Of a stretch of 5,955 bases of DNA, positions 1-5,374 are shown in pieces. The notes under the pieces were generated by a model that worked only from the letters and a program-made list of their open reading frames with translations, searched no databases and was not told the origin of the DNA. The number at the start of each line of letters is the position of its first letter. The first letter of the stretch is position 1. Origin of the DNA: JAHEAO01 sp037968535 (lineage in GTDB: Bacteria; Pseudomonadota; Alphaproteobacteria; Rhodobacterales; Rhodobacteraceae); the NCBI GenBank assembly GCA_037968535.1, contig JBBKVT010000293.1:1-5955 (forward strand). The letters are read 5' to 3'. The position numbers and the translations under genes are program-made.

Positions 1-46
1 ACTGATCGTGCCGGTCATCCTGAACAATCCCGGTGCGCTGGCCTGA
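1..46 (+). CDS. C-terminal end of an unidentified gene (partial)
   Basis: An open frame enters from the left edge at base 2 and ends at a TGA at 44-46. Its last residues read LIVPVILNNPGALA. The tail is hydrophobic and too short to assign to a family. A gap of 130 bp without a clear gene follows before the next start, so this is probably the end of a separate transcription unit. The frame could be real or chance; the orientation agrees with the next two genes. Confidence 0.35.
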   Translation, partial: LIVPVILNNPGALA

Positions 47-84
47 ACACGGCCGGTCATCTGCGGTCTGAGACGCGCCGCTCT

Positions 85-112
85 CTGCAACGCCGGATTT
101 CGCTGTTATGCT
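85..112 (+). promoter_or_regulatory. Weak candidate promoter upstream of the ABM-domain gene
   Basis: The 130-bp gap 47-176 holds no gene that I can support. Its best promoter-like element is TATGCT at 107-112 (4 of 6 to the -10 consensus), with a poor -35 match CTGCAA at 85-90 and a 16-bp spacer. The same TATGCT hexamer appears in the better candidate before the methyltransferase. The -35 match is weak, so this is only a suggestion. Confidence 0.22.
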
Positions 113-176
113 GGGTCGAGTCGGGTCGCTGGATGGCGGGCCGTTCGTGCCCTGCAACTGATCCCAGAGGACGCCC

Positions 177-503
177 ATGCCCACGATTCAGAAATCCGCC
201 GCCTTGCAGACCGTGATCACGACCTTCGAGGTCACACCCGGCACCTGTCAGGATCTGCTGGACGAGTTGACCGGCGCCTATCAGGCCTTCATCCGCCAGC
301 AGCCCGGCTTCATCGCGGTCGCGATTCACCTGAACGACGCGCAGACCCGGATCGCGAGCTATTCCCAATGGCAGCGCCGCGAGGACTTTCAGGCGATGTT
401 GCGCACCGACGAGATGCGCAAGCGCAATCGCAAGATCAGCGAACTGTGCAAAAGCTTCGAGCCGGTGATGTATGAAGTTGTCGAAAGCATCGATACGCCT
501 TGA
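177..503 (+). CDS. Antibiotic biosynthesis monooxygenase (ABM) domain protein
   Basis: This 108-residue cytoplasmic protein fits a single ABM domain of the dimeric alpha+beta barrel class. Visible hallmarks are an opening beta strand (residues 11-19, QTVITTFEV), a helix rich in acidic and leucine residues (24-40), the QPGFIAVAIHL strand turn (42-52), and the SYSQWQRREDFQAML stretch (61-75), where the Tyr/Trp and the following helix are typical. The ATG at 177 has AGAGGA at 166-171, five bases upstream. Family members include heme-degrading and quinol monooxygenases, but many have no known substrate and nothing here picks one. There is no signal peptide. It lies 63 bp upstream of a stress protein gene in the same direction, so the two may be cotranscribed. 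The domain call is firm by eye; the enzymatic role is open. Confidence 0.82.
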   Translation: MPTIQKSAALQTVITTFEVTPGTCQDLLDELTGAYQAFIRQQPGFIAVAIHLNDAQTRIASYSQWQRREDFQAMLRTDEMRKRNRKISELCKSFEPVMYEVVESIDTP

Positions 504-566
504 CCTATCGCAAGGCCCACGCGGCGCTGGCATGCGAGGCTGAACCCAGAGGTGGAGGATCACGAC

Positions 567-974
567 ATGTACAAGACTATACTCATTCCGGTCGCAACCG
601 ACCACAGCGACCATACCCGGACGGCGCTGGCGGTGGCGCGGAAGCTTCTGGACAAGGGCGGCAAGATCATCGCCGTGCACGCGATAGAGCCGGTGCCGAG
701 TTACATCGTGCAATATCTACCCGAGGGGCAGGACGAGACGTCGCGGGTCCAGTCCGAGCACATGCTGCACCACGAAACCGGCGGTGCCGCCGATGTCGAA
801 CGGGTGGTGATCGAAGGCTCGCCCGGTCGCGCAATTACTGATTTCGCAGCGCGCCGCGAGGCCGATCTGATCGTGATCGCGTCGCACAAGCCGGGGTTGC
901 AGGACTATTTCCTGGGTTCCACTGCCGCCCGCGTCGTGCGTCACGCAAACTGCGCGGTGCATGTCGTGCGATAG
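567..974 (+). CDS. Universal stress protein, UspF/UspG-like
   Basis: A 135-residue single Usp domain, cytoplasmic and probably dimeric. It opens with the usual first strand MYKTILIPVATD (residues 1-12), has IIAVHAIEPVP in the second strand (34-44), the VIEGSPGRAI motif (81-90), ADLIVIASH (99-107), and ends with the diagnostic GSTAARVVRHANCAVHVVR segment (117-135). ATP-binding members carry G-2x-G-9x-G(S/T). Here only the last GST is kept and the first two glycines are replaced by Ala105 and Lys108, as SHKPG, which resembles the E. coli UspF/UspG type. The start at 567 is preferred because GGTGGAGG at 551-558 is a good ribosome binding site for it. An in-frame GTG at 552 lies inside that site and would add five residues (MEDHD). 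It follows the ABM gene and converges on the next gene. Confidence 0.93.
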   Translation: MYKTILIPVATDHSDHTRTALAVARKLLDKGGKIIAVHAIEPVPSYIVQYLPEGQDETSRVQSEHMLHHETGGAADVERVVIEGSPGRAITDFAARREADLIVIASHKPGLQDYFLGSTAARVVRHANCAVHVVR

Positions 975-988
975 CCGCGGTGTGCGGC
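974..988. terminator. Possible small hairpin between converging genes
   Basis: The 19 bp between the stops of the stress protein gene (974) and the - strand secreted protein gene (994) contain GCCGC-GGTGT-GCGGC, a five-pair all-G/C stem with a five-base loop. It lies where a shared bidirectional terminator would be expected. There is no T run on either side, so intrinsic termination would be weak. It may be chance in GC-rich DNA. Confidence 0.25.
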
Positions 989-993
989 CGAAC

Positions 994-1494
994 TCAGGGC
1001 CTTACGGCGGAACAATGCGAATCGACCAGGACCTGGGTCCAGTCGAAGCCGGTACGATAGCCCTGTTCCACGACCCACTGATCTTGCAGCCAGTAAGCCT
1101 CGAATTCCGTGGCGTTCAGGCACTTCCAGACCCGGTCGCTGCGAAGCTGGACATGGTGCAGCATCATGTGCAGCAGGGTCGAGGACATTTCCGGGTCGAT
1201 CGGCGACCAGGGCGCTGTCAGATAGATCGTCGCTGTTGCAGGATCATAGGCTGCCTGAAGCGGGAGGTCCGCCAGCAGACCAACCTCGCTCAGCCCGTAA
1301 GTGACGTCGCTTTCGCAGAACTGGATCGTCACATCGGCAAGCGCCGTCACGTCATAATCCGTGCGATCTTCGATCCATTGCGTCAGTTCGGCAATGATGC
1401 GCGGCGAAATGGTTGCCTCGGCCTTGTCGGGACAGATTGCCTGCGCAAGGCCGGGAGCCAGCATTGCTGCCAGCAGTGTGGTCGATCGTAGCAT
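994..1494 (-). CDS. Secreted protein resembling a DUF6647-type metalloprotease-like family, HExxH degenerate
   Basis: A 166-residue protein with a clear signal peptide: MLRSTTLLAAMLAPGLAQA, with likely cleavage after Ala19. The mature part has four cysteines (21, 60, 125, 161), which suggests periplasmic disulfides. A helix at 105-116 reads TLLHMMLHHVQL, followed by WKCLNATEFEAYWLQDQW (about 123-140). This layout (H..HH, then Cys and E-x-EAY-x-x-Q) matches what I recall of families with an LLHELxHHxQ zincin-like motif. Here the catalytic Glu position is Met110, so hydrolysis by the usual mechanism is unlikely. The ATG at 1492-1494 is chosen because GGAG (complement of 1504-1507) lies nine bases upstream and the signal peptide starts there; the open frame extends to 1611 but that part is not protein-like. 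Function is unknown. The family name is from memory and uncertain. Confidence 0.8.
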   Translation of the reverse strand: MLRSTTLLAAMLAPGLAQAICPDKAEATISPRIIAELTQWIEDRTDYDVTALADVTIQFCESDVTYGLSEVGLLADLPLQAAYDPATATIYLTAPWSPIDPEMSSTLLHMMLHHVQLRSDRVWKCLNATEFEAYWLQDQWVVEQGYRTGFDWTQVLVDSHCSAVRP

Positions 1495-1521
1495 CGGGCT
1501 GAACTCCGTTCGGGTTGCGGC

Positions 1522-1550
1522 ACGATAGCGACGACGCGCGGCAAGGCCAA
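1522..1550 (-). promoter_or_regulatory. Candidate sigma70-like promoter for the secreted protein gene
   Basis: Reading the - strand, TTGGCC (complement of 1545-1550) and TATCGT (complement of 1522-1527) are 17 bp apart. Each matches 4 of 6 consensus bases. Transcription would start near 1515, about 20 bases ahead of the ATG at 1494, with the ribosome binding site in between. Spacing and position fit well, but the hexamers are only moderate. Confidence 0.35.
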
Positions 1551-1566
1551 GGGGACTGGCGGCGGC

Positions 1567-1595
1567 TTGGCGTGGGCGGACAGGGTCGGTATGCT
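1567..1595 (+). promoter_or_regulatory. Candidate sigma70-like promoter for the methyltransferase gene
   Basis: TTGGCG at 1567-1572 and TATGCT at 1590-1595 are separated by exactly 17 bp, each 4 of 6 to consensus. The expected transcription start is near 1602, which would make the ATG at 1621 the first usable start and exclude the ATG at 1591 that lies inside the -10 box. The site is back to back with the candidate promoter of the - strand neighbour. Confidence 0.35.
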
Positions 1596-1620
1596 GGTTC
1601 TGAAACGACACGGGGCGAAG

Positions 1621-2253
1621 ATGACCGGAAAGACGGGCAAGACATTGCTGGAAGGGGCCTACAAGCTGGCGACTCCGGATGACAATCTTGCATATTACTG
1701 CGGCATTGCCGCCCGCTACGATCAGGATTTCGTGGAAGGCCTGGGCTACAGCTATCCGACCAAGGTCGCGGCGCGCTACCGGGCGCTGGCCGGGGCCGAC
1801 GATGTTCCGGTCGCCGATATCGGATGTGGCACCGGCCTTGTCGGCGCCGCGCTGAGGGTCGAGGCCGACGGTATCGATTTGTCGCCCGACATGCTCGCGG
1901 TGGCGCGCCGGCGCTGCGTCTACCGAACTCTACACGAGGTCGATCTGACCGGCGATCTGGCCGGGTTGCCGCGTGATTACGGGGCGGTTGTTTCGGCCGG
2001 GACGTTCACGCATGGCCATCTGGGACCGCAGGTGCTGACCGCGCTTCTGGATCTGGCGCGGCCGGGCGCGCTGTTCGTGATCGGCGTGAATTCAGCACAT
2101 TTTGCGAAGCTTGGATTCGAGGCAGAGTTGCAGCGCCTGCGCGCGGCAGGTCGGATAGGTGCGGTGACGGCCCAGGAGGTCGCGATTTACGACCGCGACG
2201 GGCACGAGCATTCCGAGGACCGGGCGCTGGTGCTGGATTGGCGGCTGGTCTGA
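1621..2253 (+). CDS. Class I SAM-dependent methyltransferase
   Basis: A 210-residue cytoplasmic enzyme with the Rossmann-like methyltransferase fold. Motif I, the SAM glycine loop, is VADIGCGTG (64-72). The acidic residue that binds the ribose is in GIDLS (84-88, Asp86). A motif near 123-135, VSAGTFTHGHLG, matches the post-III region of this class, and LLDLARPGALFVIGVN (142-157) is the usual strand 5 region. The N-terminal LLEGAYKLATPDDNLAYY and YDQDFVEGLGYSYP resemble the subgroup that includes Williams-Beuren-type (METTL27-like) small-molecule methyltransferases. The substrate cannot be read. The start at 1621 fits the family N-terminus and the candidate promoter; an ATG at 1591 and a TTG at 1567 are in frame upstream. 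GGGGCGAAG before the ATG is a poor ribosome binding site. It is 81 bp ahead of the rhodanese gene in the same direction. Confidence 0.88.
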   Translation: MTGKTGKTLLEGAYKLATPDDNLAYYCGIAARYDQDFVEGLGYSYPTKVAARYRALAGADDVPVADIGCGTGLVGAALRVEADGIDLSPDMLAVARRRCVYRTLHEVDLTGDLAGLPRDYGAVVSAGTFTHGHLGPQVLTALLDLARPGALFVIGVNSAHFAKLGFEAELQRLRAAGRIGAVTAQEVAIYDRDGHEHSEDRALVLDWRLV

Positions 2254-2334
2254 CGGGTGCGCTGTCCTGACTGGTTGTCACCTCGACTTTCGCATGGGAA
2301 ACTTGACCTGGATCAGCCCCGAATCGAGAGTGCC

Positions 2335-2928
2335 ATGAACAACCTCTTTGCATCGTTTGCCTTCGTCGTCGCCGTTTTGACCGGGCTGCCGGCACTGGCC
2401 GAACCTGTCAATATCGCGCCGGAAGTTGCGTCGGTGACCGTCGAGACGCCGGACGGACCGGTCGAGATCGGACGCATCCAGGACAATGCGCATGAAATCA
2501 CCGGGGAATGGGCACTGACCTCGCGCCCCTGTCCGCCGTTCTGCATCCAGCCGATGACGCCGGCCCCCGGCGTGACCACGATCGGAGAGCTGGAATTGCT
2601 GGCGATGTTGCAGGATCCGGCGGTGACGGTGATCGACAGCCGCACCCCGGACTGGTTTCAGAAAGGCTCGATCCCCGGTGCGGTCAGTATTCCCTACACG
2701 CTGATCCTCGACCGGTTGGGCGATCTGGGATGCGAGGCCGATTTCGACGGCTGGGATTGCACGGCGGCGCGGTCGGTGGCGCTGTTTTGCAACGGTTTAT
2801 GGTGCGGGCAGTCGCCTTCCGCGATCCGGCTGATGGTCGCTGCGGGCTATCCGGCAGAGCGGATCTTCTATTATCGCGGCGGAATGCAGAGTTGGCGGCT
2901 TTTGGGCCTTTCGGTCACTGGCAGCTAG
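2335..2928 (+). CDS. Secreted rhodanese-like protein with enlarged active-site loop
   Basis: A 197-residue protein with a signal peptide ending ALA|EP near residue 22, so it acts in the periplasm. The N-terminal part (about 30-80) contains RIQDNAHEITGEWALTSR followed by a CPPFC motif (Cys66, Cys70). The C-terminal rhodanese domain has TVIDSRTPDW (98-107), GSIPGAVSIP (111-120), and FCNGLWCGQS (151-160), in which Cys152 is the expected catalytic persulfide cysteine, then GYPAERIFYYRGGMQSW (171-187). The loop is longer than the usual C-x4-R type and holds a second cysteine, Cys157. The role could be sulfur transfer or thiol chemistry in the envelope; no substrate can be named. The ATG at 2335 is preferred for the signal peptide and GAGAG just upstream; an earlier ATG at 2257 is in frame. 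Its TAG stop overlaps that of hisA. Confidence 0.88.
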   Translation: MNNLFASFAFVVAVLTGLPALAEPVNIAPEVASVTVETPDGPVEIGRIQDNAHEITGEWALTSRPCPPFCIQPMTPAPGVTTIGELELLAMLQDPAVTVIDSRTPDWFQKGSIPGAVSIPYTLILDRLGDLGCEADFDGWDCTAARSVALFCNGLWCGQSPSAIRLMVAAGYPAERIFYYRGGMQSWRLLGLSVTGS

Positions 2929-3647
2929 GATCGAAGCAGAGCCAGCGCTTCAGCGAGGTCGATTGCTCCGTCATAAAGCGCCCGCCCAGAAATCGCGCCA
3001 TCCAGCGGTGCGCCACAATCGCGCAGCGCCACGAGATCGGCCAGCGAGGACACCCCGCCCGAGGCAATGACCGGAATCCGGACCGCATTGGCTAGCGCCG
3101 CCGTCGCCTCGACATTCGGGCCCTGCATCGCGCCGTCACGGTTGATGTCGGTATAGATGATCGCCGCGACACCGGCATCCTCATAGCTGCGCGCGAGATC
3201 GGTCACCAGAACGTCGGTGTCCTCGGCCCAGCCCTTGGTGGCGACACGACCCGCCCGAGCATCTATGCCGACCGCGACCTGTCCGGGGAAGGCACGCGCG
3301 GCGTCGCGCACCAGCGTCGGGTTTTCCACCGCGACAGTCCCGAGGATCACCCGTGCCAGACCCTTGTGCAGCCAGCGTTCGATGGTGGTCATGTCGCGGA
3401 TGCCGCCACCCAGCTGGGCCGGTACGTTGATGGCCGAAAGGATCGCCTCGACCGCTGCCGCGTTCATCGGCTCGCCGGCAAAAGCGCCATTCAGATCAAC
3501 GAGATGCAGCCATTCGCAGCCCGCATCCTGAAACGACTTGGCCTGTGCGGCGGGATCGTCGCTGAACACGGTGGCCTGCGCCATCTCGCCCTTGTAAAGC
3601 CGCACACACTGGCCGTCTTTCAAGTCGATCGCGGGGTAGAGGATCAT
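2925..3647 (-). CDS. hisA: HisA, ProFAR isomerase (phosphoribosylformimino-AICAR-phosphate isomerase)
   Basis: A 240-residue cytoplasmic TIM barrel of normal family length. HisA carries out the Amadori-type isomerisation of ProFAR to PRFAR, the step before HisF-HisH in histidine synthesis. The N-terminus MILYPAIDLKDGQCVRLYKG is diagnostic, with catalytic Asp8. The second catalytic Asp is Asp129 in GIDARAG. Phosphate-binding loops appear as LGGGIRD (79-85), ASGGVSS (195-201) and GRALYDG (221-227). YTDINRDGAMQGPN (165-178) is also conserved. The start at 3647 matches the family; an in-frame ATG at 3686 lacks a ribosome binding site, and AAGG upstream of 3647 is weak. hisA is cut off from hisH by two genes on the other strand and overlaps the stop of the rhodanese gene. 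No hisF follows. I see no convincing own promoter in the 136 bp upstream. Confidence 0.97.
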   Translation of the reverse strand: MILYPAIDLKDGQCVRLYKGEMAQATVFSDDPAAQAKSFQDAGCEWLHLVDLNGAFAGEPMNAAAVEAILSAINVPAQLGGGIRDMTTIERWLHKGLARVILGTVAVENPTLVRDAARAFPGQVAVGIDARAGRVATKGWAEDTDVLVTDLARSYEDAGVAAIIYTDINRDGAMQGPNVEATAALANAVRIPVIASGGVSSLADLVALRDCGAPLDGAISGRALYDGAIDLAEALALLRS

Positions 3648-3729
3648 CGGCTGGCCCTTCGAAATGGAACGCCGGGTCTTTGGCATGAACCGGGGGCGAT
3701 TGCAAAGACCAAGGAACCTGACGTTACAC

Positions 3730-3757
3730 TTGCCAGAACTGAAACTCGGCGCATGAT
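3730..3757 (+). promoter_or_regulatory. Candidate promoter for the first DUF2147 gene
   Basis: TTGCCA at 3730-3735 (5 of 6 to -35) and CATGAT at 3752-3757 (4 of 6 to -10) are 16 bp apart. Transcription would begin near 3764, leaving a short leader that includes the strong ribosome binding site AGGAGGTG at 3772-3779. The region is shared with the 5' side of hisA, which reads the other way. Confidence 0.35.
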
Positions 3758-3783
3758 TGGAGTTGCAGGACAGGAGGTGCAAA

Positions 3784-4173
3784 ATGAAGCGATTTTTGGC
3801 CACCGCGGTGGTTCTAGTGGCGTCCGCGGTTGCGGCACTGGCGGCGGACCCAATCGAGGGCGTGTGGCAGACCGAACCTGACGACGGCGCGTTTGCGCTG
3901 GTCACGGTTGCGCCCTGCGGCGCGAAGATCTGTGGCGTGATCTCTCGGACGTTCCGGACCGATGGTGAATACAAGTCTGAGAACATTGGGAAAAATCTTG
4001 TGTTCGACATGGTTCCGGTCGGTGGGGGACGCTATCAGGGCCAGGTCTGGCGACCGTCAAACGGCAAGACCTACATCGGCAAGATGGAGTTGCAGGGCGA
4101 CCAGCTGAAGCTGCGGGGCTGCGTTGCGGGCGGGCTTTTGTGCTCGGCGCAGAACTGGATCAGGGTGCAGTGA
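3784..4173 (+). CDS. Secreted DUF2147 protein, copy 1
   Basis: A 129-residue protein with a signal peptide (MKRFLATAVVLVASAVAALA, cleavage likely after Ala20). The mature domain opens with ADPIEGVWQTEPDDG, has the paired cysteines CGAKICG (Cys45, Cys50), NIGKNLVFDMVPVGGGRYQG (68-86), GKTYIGKMELQGDQLKLRGC (94-113) and a final LLC..NWIRV. This is the standard DUF2147 pattern of a small periplasmic beta-rich domain; its biochemical role is not known. The four cysteines (45, 50, 113, 120) could form two disulfides. The start at 3784 has the near-perfect ribosome binding site AGGAGGTG at 3772-3779; an upstream in-frame start at 3757 has none. The gene sits divergently to hisA and 56 bp before its paralogue. 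Confidence 0.92.
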   Translation: MKRFLATAVVLVASAVAALAADPIEGVWQTEPDDGAFALVTVAPCGAKICGVISRTFRTDGEYKSENIGKNLVFDMVPVGGGRYQGQVWRPSNGKTYIGKMELQGDQLKLRGCVAGGLLCSAQNWIRVQ

Positions 4174-4190
4174 CCTGCTAGGCTGAACTC

Positions 4191-4208
4191 GTCGCCGCTG
4201 ATGGCGAC
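4191..4208. repeat. Small inverted repeat between the DUF2147 paralogues
   Basis: GTCGCC at 4191-4196 and GGCGAC at 4203-4208 form a perfect six-pair stem around the loop GCTGAT. It falls in the 56-bp gap between the two DUF2147 genes. No T run follows, so it is not a convincing terminator; it might be a mild attenuator, an mRNA stability element or chance. Confidence 0.3.
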
Positions 4209-4229
4209 CTGTAGCGAGCGGGTGTTGCG

Positions 4230-4619
4230 ATGCGTTTGTTTCTTGCCGGGGCATTCCTGCTGTTGGGAGTGCTGCCCGCCTTTGCCGCCGACCCGGCGGT
4301 CGGGTTGTGGCAAACAGAACCTGACCGTAAGGACTTGATTTCACATATAGAAGTCCGCGAATGCGGCGCGAACCTATGTGGTCGGATCCAGGTCGCGTTC
4401 AATCAGAGCGGTCAGCAGGTGATGACCAAGAACATCGGCAAGGAACTGTTCTGGGACATGGTGCCGCAGGGTGGCGGGGCTTATGCGGGCGGGACGGTTT
4501 GGGTGCCGCTGCTGGATGTGCGGGCGGCAGCGACGATGCAGATTTCCGGCGATACCCTGAAAGTGCGGGCCTGCAAGGCGTTGATCTGCGACGGGCAGGT
4601 TTGGACGCGGGTGCGCTAA
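4230..4619 (+). CDS. Secreted DUF2147 protein, copy 2 (diverged tandem paralogue)
   Basis: A 129-residue protein, exactly as long as its upstream neighbour and about two-fifths identical to it by eye. The signal peptide is MRLFLAGAFLLLGVLPAFA with the mature protein starting ADPAVGLWQTEPD. Shared blocks are CGANLCG (Cys45, Cys50), NIGKELFWDMVPQGGGAYAGG (69-89) and the closing cysteines 115 and 120 with VWTRVR. The region that reads GKTYIGKMEL in copy 1 is replaced by LLDVRAAATMQI, so one conserved family block has been lost while the cysteines are kept. GAGCGGGTG ahead of the ATG is a weak ribosome binding site. It is probably cotranscribed with copy 1. Its stop is 1 bp from the stop of hisH on the other strand. 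Confidence 0.9.
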   Translation: MRLFLAGAFLLLGVLPAFAADPAVGLWQTEPDRKDLISHIEVRECGANLCGRIQVAFNQSGQQVMTKNIGKELFWDMVPQGGGAYAGGTVWVPLLDVRAAATMQISGDTLKVRACKALICDGQVWTRVR

Positions 4620-4620
4620 G

Positions 4621-5259
4621 TCACGGTTTCCATTGAAGAAAGTTGGCAATCAATCGCAATCCGGCGGCTTGGCTTTTTTCCGGATGAAATTGCGTGCCGA
4701 TCAAATTGTCGCGACCGACGATTGCGGTGATCTGTGTGCCATAGTCGCAATGCGCCAGACGGTGGCTGCGATCCTTCACGACGAAGTGGTAAGAGTGGAC
4801 AAAATACGCATGATTTCCAGTACTTAGACCATCGAGCACCGGGTGGGGACGGTCGAGGACCAGGTCGTTCCAGCCCATGTGCGGAACCTTCATCGCCGGC
4901 TTGGACGGGGTGATGCGAACCACGTCGCCGGGGATCCAGTCGAACCCCGGAGTAGGGTCGTGTTCGAGGCCGCGGGTGGCCATCATCTGCATTCCGATGC
5001 AGATCCCCAAGAACGGCCGACCGCCTTTTATCACAGCGTTTTCAATAGCTTCGTAGAGGCCTGTGCGGTCGAAAAGCTGCTTGCGGCAGGCCGGAAAGGC
5101 GCCGTCGCCGGGTAGAACGATGCGGTCGGCGCGGGCGATTTCGTCCGGGTCCGAGGACACCAGAACGCGGCCGGCGCCGGTTTCAGCCGCCATCCGTTGA
5201 AACGCCTTTTCGGCGGAATGCAGGTTGCCGCTGTCATAATCGACGAGGACGGTCAGCAT
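4621..5259 (-). CDS. hisH: HisH, glutamine amidotransferase subunit of imidazole glycerol phosphate synthase
   Basis: A 212-residue cytoplasmic class I glutamine amidotransferase of usual length. It releases ammonia from glutamine and channels it to HisF, its obligate partner, which is not in the window. The opening VLVDYDSGNLHSAEKAF (4-20), the oxyanion region LPGDGAF (49-55), the nucleophile elbow GICIGMQ (85-91, Cys87), HMGWNDL (127-133), YFVHSYHF (152-159) and the catalytic pair FHPEKSQ (191-197, His192 and Glu194) are all present. The ATG at 5257-5259 fits the family and has AAGG upstream. The 115-bp gap to hisB contains imperfect repeats, the last of which runs into the ribosome binding site. 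No good promoter was found in that gap, so it is probably transcribed with hisB. Confidence 0.97.
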   Translation of the reverse strand: MLTVLVDYDSGNLHSAEKAFQRMAAETGAGRVLVSSDPDEIARADRIVLPGDGAFPACRKQLFDRTGLYEAIENAVIKGGRPFLGICIGMQMMATRGLEHDPTPGFDWIPGDVVRITPSKPAMKVPHMGWNDLVLDRPHPVLDGLSTGNHAYFVHSYHFVVKDRSHRLAHCDYGTQITAIVGRDNLIGTQFHPEKSQAAGLRLIANFLQWKP

Positions 5260-5266
5260 TGGCAGA

Positions 5267-5334
5267 CCTTACGTTCTGTCAGCCCGGATATGTACGTTCT
5301 GTACGGGGCTGTTAGGCCGGGTTTGTACATTCTG
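5267..5334. repeat. Imperfect direct repeats in the hisB-hisH gap
   Basis: On the - strand a 26-bp unit occurs at 5309-5334 and again at 5276-5301, with 21 of 26 bases identical; both begin CAGAAYGTACA and end ACAG. A partial third copy (5267-5278, CAGAACGTAAGG) overlaps the end of the second and supplies the AAGG ahead of the hisH start. A weaker fourth CAGAATCCGTA lies at 5348-5358. The repeat starts are spaced by about 24, 33 and 23 bases, near multiples of 11. Nothing else is seen in the gap 5260-5374. It may be a protein binding array, an mRNA element or a local duplication. Confidence 0.6.
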
Positions 5335-5374
5335 GGCACGGTCGTCCTACGGATTCTGGTTCGTTCACGGCAGC

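Noticed and set aside
71..141. Repeated GGTCG and GTCTGAGAC motifs in the gap before the ABM gene
   Set aside because: The motifs are short and common in GC-rich DNA; no stable hairpin with a loop or T run results.
552..566. GTG start five codons upstream for the stress protein
   Set aside because: The GTG lies within the GGTGGAGG ribosome binding site that serves the ATG at 567, and Usp proteins usually begin at the MYKTIL strand.
57..713. Long - strand open frame of 218 codons
   Set aside because: It is antisense to the ABM and stress protein genes, which have clear family motifs; high GC produces such shadows.
1495..1611. N-terminal extension of the secreted protein gene
   Set aside because: It would bury the signal peptide, runs through the candidate promoters, and the ATG at 1494 has its own ribosome binding site.
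2275..2303. Promoter-like TTGTCA with GAAACT ahead of the rhodanese gene
   Set aside because: The -35 match is good but the -10 matches only 3 of 6, so I did not list it as a feature.
2508..3095. + strand open frame of 195 codons across the rhodanese and hisA ends
   Set aside because: It is a shifted-frame shadow of the rhodanese with an Arg/Gly-rich composition and no recognisable domain.
3648..4010. Open frame that extends hisA by 121 residues at its N-terminus, antisense to DUF2147 copy 1
   Set aside because: HisA proteins begin at MILYPAIDL; the extension is not protein-like for this family and overlaps a well-supported gene on the other strand.
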